Below are positions 35,633 to 43,336 of a DNA stretch of 64,000 nucleotides, one piece after another. Positions within the stretch are counted from its first letter, which is position 1. Each line of letters starts with the position of its first letter. The DNA is from Sinosporangium siamense. Lineage in GTDB: Bacteria > Actinomycetota > Actinomycetes > Streptosporangiales > Streptosporangiaceae. The DNA is taken from NCBI RefSeq assembly GCF_016863435.1, contig NZ_BOOW01000014.1, forward strand, positions 1-64,000, in the 5' to 3' direction. The notes beneath the pieces are model-generated. The model saw nothing but the letters and a program-made list of their open reading frames with translations. It searched no databases and had not been told where the DNA came from. Position numbers and translations under genes: made by a program.

Positions 35633-37132
35633 GTGGGTGGAGCTGTGACACGCGGACCCGATGCGCGCACCCTGATCGGCGAGGTGCTAGACCCCGGTTC
35701 CTGGAAGTCGTGGGACGAGCCGCCCGCCGACCCCGCCGTGCCCGGCTCACGCTACGCGCGGGAACTCGAAGCGGCGCGGGAGCGCAGCGGATACGACGAG
35801 TCCGTGCTGACCGGCGAGGGCCTGCTCGACGGCCGCAGGGTCGCCGTCGTGGTGTGTGAGTTCTCCTTCCTCGCCGGATCCATCGGCGTGGCCGCCGCCG
35901 AGCGGCTGGTTCGCGCCGTGGAACGTGCCACACAGGAAGAACTTCCGCTCCTGGCCGCCCCCGCCTCCGGCGGCACCCGCATGCAGGAAGGCGCCCTCGC
36001 CTTCGTGCAGATGGTCAAGATCACCGCAGCGGTCGCGGCCCACCGCGCCGCGGGCCTGCCGTACGTCGTCTACCTCAGGCACCCCACCACCGGCGGCGTC
36101 TTCGCCTCGTGGGGCTCCCTCGGCCACGTCACCGCCGCCGAACCCGGCGCCCTCATCGGCTTCCTCGGCCCCCGCGTCTTCGAAGCCCTCCACGGACAAC
36201 CCTTCCCCGAAGGCGTCCAACGCGCAGAAAACCTCTACGCCCACGGCCTCATCGACGCCGTCGTCTCCGCCGGCGAGGCCCGCGACATCGCCATCCGGGC
36301 TCTCGCCGTACTCTGCGCACCACGCGAGGCCACCCGCTCCGTGCCCGAACCGGCGGGCGAACCCGAACCGGTCGAGGCATGGGAGTCGATCACCCGGTCA
36401 CGCCGCGCCGACCGCCCCGGCGTACGTGCCCTGCTCAAACTCGCCGCCACCGACGTCACCCCCCTCAACGGCACCGGAACCGGCGAAAACGACCCCGGCC
36501 TGCTCCTCGCCCTGGCCAGATTCGGTACGGCCCCCGCCGTAGTCCTCGGCCAGGACCGCCGCGGCCAGCGCGCCGTCGCCCCCCTAGGCCCCGCCGGGTT
36601 GCGGGTGGCCCGCCGCGGGGTCCGCCTGGCCGCCGAACTCGGCCTCCCTCTAGTCAGCGTGATCGACACCAGCGGGGCGGCCCTGTCCAAGGAGTCCGAG
36701 GAAGGCGGCCTGGCCGCCGAGATCGCCCGCTCCCTGGCCGACCTGGTCATGCTCGACGCCCCAACCGTATGCCTCCTCCTAGGCGAAGGCGCCGGCGGCG
36801 CCGCCCTGGCCCTGCTCCCCGCCGACCGCGTACTCTGCGCCCAGCACGCCTGGCTGTCCCCCCTACCCCCCGAGGGCGCCTCGGCCCTGCTGCACCGCAG
36901 CACCGAATTCGCCCCGGAGGTGGCCTCCGCCCAGGGAGTACGCTCCGCCGACCTCAAGCGGGACGGCATCGTCGACCGCGTAATCCCCGAGTTGCCGGAC
37001 GCCGCCGACGAACCGGCGGAGTTCTGCACCCGCGTAGCCCAAGCCCTGGAGTACGAAATTGCCGCCCTGCTCACCCGCCCCAGAGGCGCCCGCATAGCCG
37101 CCAGACTGGCCCGCTATCGCCGCCTGGGGTGA
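35633..37132 (+). CDS. Fused acetyl-CoA carboxylase-type carboxyltransferase (beta+alpha)
   Basis: 499 aa crotonase-fold protein. The N-terminal half corresponds to AccD (VVVCEFSFLAGSIGVAAAERLVRA, PASGGTRMQEGALAF, PTTGGVFASWG), though the usual Zn-ribbon is absent. The C-terminal half corresponds to AccA (PLVSVIDTSGAALSKESEEGGLAAEIARS, GEGAGGAALAL). Such fused carboxyltransferases serve acyl-CoA carboxylases. No biotin carboxylase or BCCP gene is near, so partners must be encoded elsewhere. Start ambiguous: GTG 35633 or GTG 35645, neither with an ideal ribosome site. Confidence 0.83.
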   Translation: MGGAVTRGPDARTLIGEVLDPGSWKSWDEPPADPAVPGSRYARELEAARERSGYDESVLTGEGLLDGRRVAVVVCEFSFLAGSIGVAAAERLVRAVERATQEELPLLAAPASGGTRMQEGALAFVQMVKITAAVAAHRAAGLPYVVYLRHPTTGGVFASWGSLGHVTAAEPGALIGFLGPRVFEALHGQPFPEGVQRAENLYAHGLIDAVVSAGEARDIAIRALAVLCAPREATRSVPEPAGEPEPVEAWESITRSRRADRPGVRALLKLAATDVTPLNGTGTGENDPGLLLALARFGTAPAVVLGQDRRGQRAVAPLGPAGLRVARRGVRLAAELGLPLVSVIDTSGAALSKESEEGGLAAEIARSLADLVMLDAPTVCLLLGEGAGGAALALLPADRVLCAQHAWLSPLPPEGASALLHRSTEFAPEVASAQGVRSADLKRDGIVDRVIPELPDAADEPAEFCTRVAQALEYEIAALLTRPRGARIAARLARYRRLG

Positions 37133-37463
37133 CTTCGGCGTTCAGGACACCTCGCAAGGCGGAGGTTGTCTCGCATGGCGCGGCTCTAACGGGATCCAAC
37201 GACCCGGCCACCCAAACCCGAGCGGCCTTCGTAACCCACACGCCTGGGGTCGAAGTTAGGCACAGCCACGCGAAGCCCATGGCTGCCCTGGTCACACCTA
37301 TCAGTGTGTCTGCGGCTGGCGTATCACGCGGCCAGAAAATGGCCGCTGCTCCTGCCATGACAGTAGTGGCGAACAGGAAGATCAGCGTACGGCGTCGCAG
37401 CACGCGAGAAGCAGTCCAGTGGGTCAGAGCCTGGTCCATAGGGCCTTGCCAGACCGCGTTCAC
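37071..37463 (-). CDS. Possible small membrane protein, doubtful
   Basis: 130-codon frame with two hydrophobic stretches (TLIFLFATTVMAGAAAIFWP and AMGFAWLCLTSTPGVWV) on the strand opposite to, and overlapping by about 60 bp, the carboxyltransferase 3' end. GTG start without a ribosome site and no family recognised. The hydrophobic pattern is the only support. Confidence 0.25.
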   Translation of the reverse strand: MNAVWQGPMDQALTHWTASRVLRRRTLIFLFATTVMAGAAAIFWPRDTPAADTLIGVTRAAMGFAWLCLTSTPGVWVTKAARVWVAGSLDPVRAAPCETTSALRGVLNAEVTPGGDSGPVWRLCGRLWGG

Positions 37464-37771
37464 GGTGTACGGGCGAACTTGAAACCGTGCATTCGGCGTT
37501 CCGCCGTTGTAACGATCGGCGACAGCCGTACCCGGTAATAATGCCGCTGTCGCGGCAAGGCGAGCCCGGTCGTCAGGGCACGCCGCACTGTGCCTCTGTT
37601 TGTGAAATCCACCTGAAAGACAGGTCGATGTTAAGGGGGAGGAACGGCAATCTCCAGGCGCTTATTCGGCGCCATGTCGGTGGCCCGGACATGCCATGCC
37701 ACGTCAAACGCTTGGCGCGTCCGGTTTATGGGGCGAAATACACAGTCGACATTCCGGAAAGGGGTGCCGTG
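37464..37771. other. Intergenic region
   Basis: About 300 bp downstream of the efflux gene; no gene or clear terminator identified. Confidence 0.35.
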
Positions 37772-39349
37772 TCAGCTACCCGACGCGACGCGCGCCAGGT
37801 CTTCCTTTCGTGTCCGGGCGGAGCGGAGGGGGAGTTCCTTCAGGGCCAGTACGGCGAGGGCCCCGAGCAGGCCAAGTGGCACGCCGAACAGGAACACCGT
37901 GTGCACCGCCCGGTTGAACGACTCCAGCACCACCTCGACCATCGGCGCGGGCAGCAAGCGGATGTCCGCCGGTGCCCCCAGTGCCAGGCGCTCCCCCGCC
38001 GGGAGCGGCAGGCCCGCCGCCTTGGACAACGACGTGAGCTCTCCGGCGAGCCGGGTCGACAGGATGGCGCCGAAGGCGGCGACGCCCATCGAGCCGCCGA
38101 GTGCCCGGAAGAAGGCCACGCCGGTGGTCGACACCGCGAGGTCCTCGCGGCGGGCGGCGTTCTGGGCCGCCAGGATCAGGGTCTGCATCGACGCGCCGAG
38201 CCCGAGGCCGAGCACCGCCATGTTCAGGCCCACGACCGGCAGTGGGGTGTCGACGCGCAGCCGCGACAGCAGGTAGAGCCCCACCGCTACCGTGACCATG
38301 CCTACCAGGGGGAAGATTTTCCATCTGCCGGTGCGGCTGACCAGCCGGCCCGTCAGCACCGACGCGCCGAACAGCCCGGTCACCATCGGCAGTGTCATGA
38401 GCCCGGAGTTCATCGGGCTCATGCCCTTGACGACCTGGAGATATTGCGGCAGGAACATCAGGGCGCCGAACATCGCCATGCCCACAAGCAGTGAGGCCGT
38501 CGCGGCGAACACGAATGTGCGGTCGCGGAACAGCCTCGGCGGCAGGATCGGCTCGCTCGCCCGCCGCGCGGCCAGGACCGCGCCGGCGAGGGCGAGCAGG
38601 CTTAGCGTGCCCAGGCCGTATGTCCATATCGAATGCCAGGGGAAGACCGAGCCGCCGAACGACAGGAGCAGGATCGCCGCGCTCGCCGAGAAGCTGATGA
38701 ATCCCGCGCCCCACCAGTCGATTCTGGCCTGCCGCCGGGTCGGCGGGAGTTTCAGGACGAAGTGGATGACGGTAAACGCCACCACCGCGAGCGGGACACT
38801 CACCCAGAAGCACCATCGCCATGACAGGTGGTCCACGATGAACCCGCCCAGCAGCGGTCCCGCCACCGTCGACACGCCGAACACCGCACCCATGTAACCG
38901 CCGTAGCGGCCGCGCTCGCGCGGTTCGACGACGTCGCCGAGCACGATCTGCGGGAGCGCCTGCAAGCCGCCCACGCCGATGCCCTGGATGGCGCGGGCGG
39001 CCACCAGTTGTCCCATGTCCTGCGCGAATCCGGCGGCCACCGACGACAGGGTGAACACGAGCACGGCGAGCTGGAACATGCGCTTGCGCCCGTAGAGGTC
39101 GGAGAGCTTGCCCCAGAGCGGCAGGGAGACGGTCATTGTCAGCAATGTGGCGCTCGCCACCCAGGCGAGCTGCTCCTGCCCGCCGAGGGTGCCGACGATC
39201 ACCGGGAGGGCTGTGGCCACCACGGAGGTCGAGATCAGTGAGGTGAGCATCGCGAGCATGAGTGCCGCGAGGATCTTGTGCACCTGTGAGCGTGTGTATT
39301 GCGGGGGATCGAGACGTAAGTCCGCCTTGATCGTGGCCTCCGCGAGCAT
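37772..39349 (-). CDS. MFS multidrug efflux transporter, DHA2 (14-helix) family
   Basis: 525 aa from ATG 39349 (ATG 39367 is an in-frame alternative). Motif D1/A of the DHA2 group is clear: SVVATALPVIVGTLGG in helix 1, GKLSDLYGRKRMF after helix 2, RAIQGIGVGGLQAL in helix 4 and GPLLGGFIVDHLSWRW in helix 5 (antiporter motif C region). Such QacA/EmrB-like pumps expel cationic or lipophilic drugs using proton motive force. It is divergent from a TetR gene with a shared promoter-operator region, the common layout of a drug-responsive efflux pair. Confidence 0.92.
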   Translation of the reverse strand: MLAEATIKADLRLDPPQYTRSQVHKILAALMLAMLTSLISTSVVATALPVIVGTLGGQEQLAWVASATLLTMTVSLPLWGKLSDLYGRKRMFQLAVLVFTLSSVAAGFAQDMGQLVAARAIQGIGVGGLQALPQIVLGDVVEPRERGRYGGYMGAVFGVSTVAGPLLGGFIVDHLSWRWCFWVSVPLAVVAFTVIHFVLKLPPTRRQARIDWWGAGFISFSASAAILLLSFGGSVFPWHSIWTYGLGTLSLLALAGAVLAARRASEPILPPRLFRDRTFVFAATASLLVGMAMFGALMFLPQYLQVVKGMSPMNSGLMTLPMVTGLFGASVLTGRLVSRTGRWKIFPLVGMVTVAVGLYLLSRLRVDTPLPVVGLNMAVLGLGLGASMQTLILAAQNAARREDLAVSTTGVAFFRALGGSMGVAAFGAILSTRLAGELTSLSKAAGLPLPAGERLALGAPADIRLLPAPMVEVVLESFNRAVHTVFLFGVPLGLLGALAVLALKELPLRSARTRKEDLARVASGS

Positions 39350-39364
39350 GATCCTCCCCGAATA

Positions 39365-39379
39365 CATGTATGGTACATG
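39365..39379. promoter_or_regulatory. Operator-like palindrome between efflux gene and TetR
   Basis: CATGTA (39365-39370), TGG, TACATG (39374-39379): perfect 6-bp arms. It covers the expected transcription start of the efflux gene. A further TACATG half lies at 39401-39406. Confidence 0.65.
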
Positions 39380-39381
39380 CG

Positions 39382-39410
39382 AAGTTAGTAGACGCTTGTT
39401 TACATGTCAA
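39382..39410 (-). promoter_or_regulatory. Sigma-70-type promoter of the efflux gene
   Basis: On the minus strand, TTGACA (39410-39405), a 17-bp spacer, then TAACTT (39387-39382). A perfect -35 and an acceptable -10; the start would fall near 39375, inside the palindrome. Confidence 0.65.
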
Positions 39411-39428
39411 TCTGGAAGGATGGCGGGC

Positions 39429-39998
39429 GTGGAAGAGGTACGGCCCCGTGATCGGGATGCCACGCGGCGTCGCATCCTCGACGCCGCCATTCGGTTGTTC
39501 TCCGAGCTCGGCTACGACCAGGTGACCATGCGTCTCCTCGCCGCCGAGGCCGAGGCCAACGTCGCCCTGATCAACCGATATTTCGGGTCAAAACGTGAAT
39601 TGTTCGCCGAGGTCCTGGAACAGCAGGGCAAGTTCCCGGGCATGCTGGACAAGGCCCACGACGACCTGCCCCGCCACCTCGCCGAGTTCGTGGCCGAACG
39701 GCTCTTCGCCGAGCGCGACGACAATCCCGTCATATCCGCCGTCAACCGCACCGGCGCCAGCCCTGAGGTGCAGGAGATCCTCCGCGAGCGCATGATCACC
39801 GCGATCCTCGACCCGCTCGCCGCCCGTCTCCCCGGCCCCGACGCCCACCTGCGCGCCACGGTCGCCGCCGCGCTCATCATGGGCAGCGGCACCGTCCACC
39901 GCCTTCTCGGCCCCCACCACCTGGAGGCCGGCTCCCGCGCGGCGGTCGTCGACCACCTGACTGCGGTCTTCGCCACCTGCCTCGGCACGCCAAACTAA
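39429..39998 (+). CDS. TetR-family regulator, probable repressor of the efflux pump
   Basis: 189 aa from GTG 39429 with GGAAGG 9 nt upstream; ATG 39420 would leave no spacing. The N-terminal HTH is typical (ATRRRILDAAIRLFSELGYDQVTMRLLAAEA ... NVALINRYFGSKRELFAEVL). The C-terminal helical domain has the TetR_C pattern common to drug-responsive actinobacterial repressors (AALIMGSGTVHRLL). Divergent transcription with the DHA2 pump and the shared palindrome suggest it represses both genes. Confidence 0.9.
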   Translation: MEEVRPRDRDATRRRILDAAIRLFSELGYDQVTMRLLAAEAEANVALINRYFGSKRELFAEVLEQQGKFPGMLDKAHDDLPRHLAEFVAERLFAERDDNPVISAVNRTGASPEVQEILRERMITAILDPLAARLPGPDAHLRATVAAALIMGSGTVHRLLGPHHLEAGSRAAVVDHLTAVFATCLGTPN

Positions 39999-40006
39999 GG
40001 GATAAA

Positions 40007-40041
40007 AGTACGGCGAAGGCCATGCAAGCCTTCGCCGTACT
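40007..40041. terminator. Bidirectional terminator between TetR and CDF genes
   Basis: AGTACGGCGAAGGC (40007-40020), 7-nt loop, GCCTTCGCCGTACT (40028-40041): perfect 14-bp stem. On the minus strand it is followed by TTTTATC, a rare intrinsic-type T-run here. Confidence 0.88.
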
Positions 40042-40058
40042 CCGTGGCGCGGGTGTCG

Positions 40059-40994
40059 TCAGGCGTGGGTCGCGGCCTTCGCGGCCGGGGCGATCGCGCA
40101 GCCCGAGGACGGCACATGGTCGACCTGGAGGGTGGTGTGGTCGATCTGGAAACGCTCGTGCAGGAGCTCGGCGAGCTCCCGGCGCACGCGGTGGCAGTCG
40201 CCGCCGACGTGCACGGTGACATGGGCCGACAAGGCGGGATAGCCGCTCGTGACGGTCCAGACGTGCAGATCGCCCACCTCGGTGACGTCCTCGTGGCCGG
40301 CGATGGCCTCCTTGACCTCGGCCGGGTTGACCCCGTGCGGGGCGGCCTCGAAGAGGATGCGCCCGGCCTCGCGCAGCAGGCTGTAAGCGGCCTTGGCCAT
40401 GAGCGCCGCGACCACGAGCGCCGCGACGGCGTCGGCCCGGCCCCAGCCGGTGATCCACACGACGGCGCCGGCGACGGCGGTGGCGATAAAGGCGTACATG
40501 TCGTTGAGGAGATGCTGGAAGGCGCCCTCGACGTTGAGGCTCGTGCGGTCGGCCTTGGCGATGAGCCAGGTGCAGACGGCGTTGACCGCGATGCCCACCA
40601 GGGCCGTCACGAACACGAGCGGGCCCTTGACCTCGGGCGGCTCGATCAGCCGGTGGATCGCCTCGTAGACGAAGTAGACCACGAGCAACACGAACGTCAG
40701 GCCGTTGATCGCGGCCGAGATGATCTCGGCCCGCTTCCAGCCGAACGTGTAGGCCCCCTTGGCGGGCCGCGCCGCCAGGCTGATCGCGATGAGCGCGAAG
40801 ACGATCGAGGCCGCGTCGGTCAGCATGTGGCCGGCGTCGGAGATCAGGGCGATCGAGTTAGCGATCACTCCGATCACGACCTCGGCGGCCATGAAGGTGA
40901 CCAGGATGACCAGCGCCGCGGTCAGATATCGACGATCGGCGTTCGCGCTGGGCGCGTGCCCATGCCCGTGGCCATGTCCATGACCGTGTCCCAT
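40059..40994 (-). CDS. Cation diffusion facilitator (CzcD/ZitB-like zinc exporter)
   Basis: 311 aa inner-membrane metal/proton antiporter. The N-terminus is a His-Gly ladder (residues 2-13), likely a metal-binding tail. Six helices carry two HxxxD sites, His56-Asp60 (SDAGHMLTD) and His161-Asp165 (FQHLLNDMY), the HD/HD pattern of zinc-specific CDFs. The C-terminal cytoplasmic domain (EVGDLHVWTVTSGYPALSAHV) has the usual ferredoxin-like fold. The gene starts directly after a 50-codon ORF (TAAATG junction) that resembles a deleted ArsR regulator. Confidence 0.93.
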   Translation of the reverse strand: MGHGHGHGHGHGHAPSANADRRYLTAALVILVTFMAAEVVIGVIANSIALISDAGHMLTDAASIVFALIAISLAARPAKGAYTFGWKRAEIISAAINGLTFVLLVVYFVYEAIHRLIEPPEVKGPLVFVTALVGIAVNAVCTWLIAKADRTSLNVEGAFQHLLNDMYAFIATAVAGAVVWITGWGRADAVAALVVAALMAKAAYSLLREAGRILFEAAPHGVNPAEVKEAIAGHEDVTEVGDLHVWTVTSGYPALSAHVTVHVGGDCHRVRRELAELLHERFQIDHTTLQVDHVPSSGCAIAPAAKAATHA

Positions 40995-41147
40995 TTAGGC
41001 GTTCCCCCTGAGGTGCTCACGGCTGAGATCGAGGAGCCTCCGGACATGGGCACCGGCCACCCGGCCACAGCTCACACGCCCGTCCGCCACTCTGCCCCGA
41101 TCGCGCGTTTTGCGCAGGCGAATGGCTAATCCGGCAACGACTTCCAT
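40995..41147 (-). pseudogene. Internally deleted ArsR/SmtB regulator remnant upstream of the CDF gene
   Basis: A 50-codon ORF with ATG 41147, AGGAAG 5 nt upstream and stop TAA one base before the CDF start codon. Its C-terminal AHVRRLLDLSREHLRGNA matches the last metal-binding helix of CzrA/NmtR-type ArsR proteins (typically NHVAMLLDQAVYHSEHLR). The winged-helix core is missing, while the N-terminal 30 residues are not recognisable. The ArsR-type operator is still present upstream. Most simply an ArsR gene that lost its middle; the short ORF may still serve to couple translation of the exporter. Confidence 0.5.
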
Positions 41148-41164
41148 AATCACTTCCTGAACAA

Positions 41165-41180
41165 CTGAACAGATGCTCAG
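41165..41180. promoter_or_regulatory. ArsR/SmtB-type operator
   Basis: CTGAACA-GA-TGCTCAG (7-2-7 arms, one mismatch) fits the TGAACA-N2-TGTTCA operator consensus of zinc-sensing ArsR proteins. It lies 18 bp upstream of the remnant's ATG. Confidence 0.6.
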
Positions 41181-41215
41181 ATGTTAGCCAGTCCATTCCC
41201 GGGCGCACAAGGGGC

Positions 41216-41234
41216 TTAGGTTAGGTTGTCCTAA
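41216..41234. promoter_or_regulatory. DtxR/IdeR-like iron box
   Basis: The 19-mer TTAGGTTAGGTTGTCCTAA matches the IdeR/DtxR consensus TTAGGTTAGSCTAACCTAA at 16 positions. It is 69 bp upstream of the ArsR remnant and CDF unit; no other gene starts nearby. Confidence 0.5.
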
Positions 41235-41310
41235 GTTATCGCGAAATAGGAGGTCAACGGCGTCCAAGTGGGCGATGTCTCACCTCTTGCCGACCTACTC
41301 CAACGACAGT

Positions 41311-41339
41311 AGGCCCCCTCCCTGAACGGGAGAGGGCCT
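41311..41339 (-). terminator. Hairpin downstream of the toxin gene
   Basis: AGGCCCCCTCCC (41311-41322), 5-nt loop, GGGAGAGGGCCT (41328-41339), one mismatch. It is 78 bp beyond the doc stop. Confidence 0.7.
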
Positions 41340-41416
41340 GCGAGGATCTAGCGGATGAAGCCGCCCAGAGATAACAGAGTCGGACTCCTCCCAGGCGAGC
41401 GGGCCCGACTTCCCTC

Positions 41417-41794
41417 CTAGACCACGAAACCTCGAAGGGACTGTGCGATCTCATCTACGTCAGAGATCTTTCCCGATGCGATCGCCACCACTAGGTCGTA
41501 GGCGACATCGTCATCGTATGGATCGATCTCCACGCCATTTTTGGCGCAGAAGACATACGTTGTGAGCCAGGCGGCCCGCTTGTTGCCATCCACCAGAGGA
41601 TGGTTCGTGACGATCGAGTGGAGAAGAGCCGCCGCCTTGGTCAGCACGTCCGGATAGGCGTCCTGACCAAAAACCGACGTCTGCGGCCGGAGAAGCGCTG
41701 CCTCGAGCAAGCCGAGATCCCGCACCTGGATCGGCGCCCCGACGGCGAATCTCGCCACACGGAGGGCTTGTTCCAGGCCGACGAAAAGGGTCAC
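41417..41794 (-). CDS. doc: Doc/Fic-family toxin
   Basis: 125 aa. The Fic motif reads HPLVDGNKRAAW (about residues 65-76), the form used by Doc toxins (usual HPFxDGNKRT), which phosphorylate EF-Tu and arrest translation. The N-terminal helix layout and the length equal P1 Doc. Start ATG 41794 overlaps the antitoxin stop by 4 bp. Together they form a type II toxin-antitoxin module under a palindromic operator; the toxin motif appears intact. Confidence 0.9.
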   Translation of the reverse strand: MTLFVGLEQALRVARFAVGAPIQVRDLGLLEAALLRPQTSVFGQDAYPDVLTKAAALLHSIVTNHPLVDGNKRAAWLTTYVFCAKNGVEIDPYDDDVAYDLVVAIASGKISDVDEIAQSLRGFVV

Positions 41795-41994
41795 TCTCCC
41801 AGCCTTCTCAGCAGCTCACTGAACCGCTTGGCCCCTTTGGCCGCCAACTCATCGGTGAGATCGTCATCGGCCAATCGCGCCAGATAGTCATCGATCGCGT
41901 TGAGCGCGACCTGTTGCATGCTGCGCCCCTCCTTCTCCGCTCGACGGCGAAGGGCTTCGGTCTGCTCATCGCTCAAACGCAGAGTCATGGCCAT
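41791..41994 (-). CDS. Ribbon-helix-helix antitoxin of the Doc module
   Basis: 67 aa. The N-terminus (MTLRLSDEQTEALRRRAEKEGRSMQQVALNAIDDYLAR) is a classic RHH/CopG DNA-binding fold: a beta strand followed by two helices. The C-terminal 25 residues (DLTDELAAKGAKRFSELLRRL) would wrap the toxin. It overlaps the toxin start and is expressed first, as is usual. It probably autoregulates via the palindrome at 42013-42035. Confidence 0.88.
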   Translation of the reverse strand: MAMTLRLSDEQTEALRRRAEKEGRSMQQVALNAIDDYLARLADDDLTDELAAKGAKRFSELLRRLGE

Positions 41995-42012
41995 GCCCCC
42001 ATCCTAGGTGAA

Positions 42013-42035
42013 GGTGGTATCACCGTGATACCACC
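42013..42035. promoter_or_regulatory. Toxin-antitoxin operator, perfect palindrome
   Basis: GGTGGTATCAC (42013-42023), one centre base, GTGATACCACC (42025-42035); begins 18 bp upstream of the antitoxin start. Likely bound by the RHH antitoxin. Confidence 0.8.
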
Positions 42036-42058
42036 CCCGGGATGAAGACTACAGTGCG

Positions 42059-43273
42059 TCACGGCCTGGTGTCAGTGCGTTTTTCCAGCCCCGCCAAGCG
42101 GCGGACCGCCTCGTCGATGACCTCGTCCTTCTTGCAGAAGGCGAAGCGGACGTAGTGCTTGCCGTAGGCGGGGTTGTCGTAGAAGACCTGGGTGGGGATG
42201 GCGACCACGCCTGCGAGGGAGGGGAGGGTGCGGGCCAGGTCGAGGCCGTCGGTGAAGCCCAGGGGGCGGATGTCGGTCTGCACGAAATAGGTGCCTGAAG
42301 GGCGGACCACCTCGAAGCCGGCCTGGGTGAGGCCGGTGATGAGGCGGTCGCGTTTGGCGGCCAGGGAGTCGCGCAAGGTGGTGACCCAGGCGAGTTCGTG
42401 GCGCAAGCCGTACGCCGCGGCGAGTTGCCAGGGGGCGCCCATCGTGAAGGTGAGGAACTGCTTGACCGTGCGCACGGCGGCGACCAGCGGTGCGGGGGCG
42501 CAGATCCAGCCGGTCTTCCAGCCGGTGACGGAGAAGGTCTTGCCCGCCGAGGAGATCATCACGGTGCGGTCGCGCATGCCGGGCAGGGTCGCGAGCGGGA
42601 TGTGCTCGACGCCGTCGAACGTGAGGTGCTCGTAGACCTCGTCGGTCACGGCGATGAGGTCGTGCCGGAGGCACAGGTCGGCGATGAGGGAGAGTTCGTC
42701 GCGGTTGAAGATGGTGCCGGTGGGGTTGTGGGGTGAGTTGACGATGATCGCGCGGGTGCGGGGACCGATGGCGGCGCGGAGTTCGTCGGGGTCGAAGGTG
42801 AAACGTCCATCGGTGAGCCGCAACGGCACGGCCCGCCGTACGGCTCCCGCCAGCGTGATGACGGCGGCGTAGGAGTCGTAGTAAGGCTCGAAAAGCACCA
42901 CCTCGTCGCCCCGCTCGACCAGGGCAAGCAGGGTCGCAGAGATCGCCTCGGTCGCACCGACCGTCACATAGACCTCGTGGTCCGGATCGTAGACCAGCCC
43001 GTAATGCTTCTCCCGGTGCTCGGCGACCGCCTCCCGCAACACGGGCACCCCGTGGCCGGGCGGATATTGGTTCGCACCCGACCGGATCGCCGCCACGGCG
43101 GCCTCCAGCATGGCGGCCGGCCCGTCGGTGTCGGGGAAACCCTGCCCGAGGTTGATCGACCCGGTGCGTACGGCGAGAGCCGTCATCTCGGCGAACACCG
43201 TCGTGCCGAACTCGCGCATGCGGGCGATCAGCGGGTCGGCCTGCGGCTGGGGCGAAGCGGTGAAGTCACTCAC
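42059..43273 (-). CDS. Class I/II PLP-dependent aminotransferase (DapC/kynurenine-aminotransferase-like)
   Basis: 404 aa fold-type I enzyme. The PLP lysine is Lys245 in SSAGKTFSVTGWKTGW; NSPHNPTGTIF (179-189) and DEVYEHL (211-217) supply the Asn and Asp/Tyr contacts; the N-terminal INLGQGFPDTDGP is characteristic of the group annotated as N-succinyldiaminopimelate aminotransferase DapC or kynurenine-oxoglutarate aminotransferase. The sequence alone does not separate lysine biosynthesis from a catabolic role. Divergent from the DUF418 gene. Confidence 0.9.
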   Translation of the reverse strand: MSDFTASPQPQADPLIARMREFGTTVFAEMTALAVRTGSINLGQGFPDTDGPAAMLEAAVAAIRSGANQYPPGHGVPVLREAVAEHREKHYGLVYDPDHEVYVTVGATEAISATLLALVERGDEVVLFEPYYDSYAAVITLAGAVRRAVPLRLTDGRFTFDPDELRAAIGPRTRAIIVNSPHNPTGTIFNRDELSLIADLCLRHDLIAVTDEVYEHLTFDGVEHIPLATLPGMRDRTVMISSAGKTFSVTGWKTGWICAPAPLVAAVRTVKQFLTFTMGAPWQLAAAYGLRHELAWVTTLRDSLAAKRDRLITGLTQAGFEVVRPSGTYFVQTDIRPLGFTDGLDLARTLPSLAGVVAIPTQVFYDNPAYGKHYVRFAFCKKDEVIDEAVRRLAGLEKRTDTRP

Positions 43274-43306
43274 GCGGGCAGCCTAGCCGTCCACTAGCGT
43301 CAGGCC

Positions 43307-43336
43307 ATGTCCCACTCACCCCCCGATTTCCGGTGA
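43307..43336 (+). CDS. Possible 9-codon leader peptide overlapping the DUF418 start
   Basis: ATG 43307 opens MSHSPPDFR and its TGA overlaps the GTG of the following gene (GTGA). No good ribosome site, though the Streptosporangiaceae use leaderless messages. Might couple translation, or signal a frameshift at the gene's 5' end. Confidence 0.25.
   Translation: MSHSPPDFR

Noticed and set aside
37071-37463. Treating the small minus-strand membrane frame as a firm gene
   Set aside because: No ribosome site, overlap with the carboxyltransferase gene and no family; kept only as a low-confidence entry.
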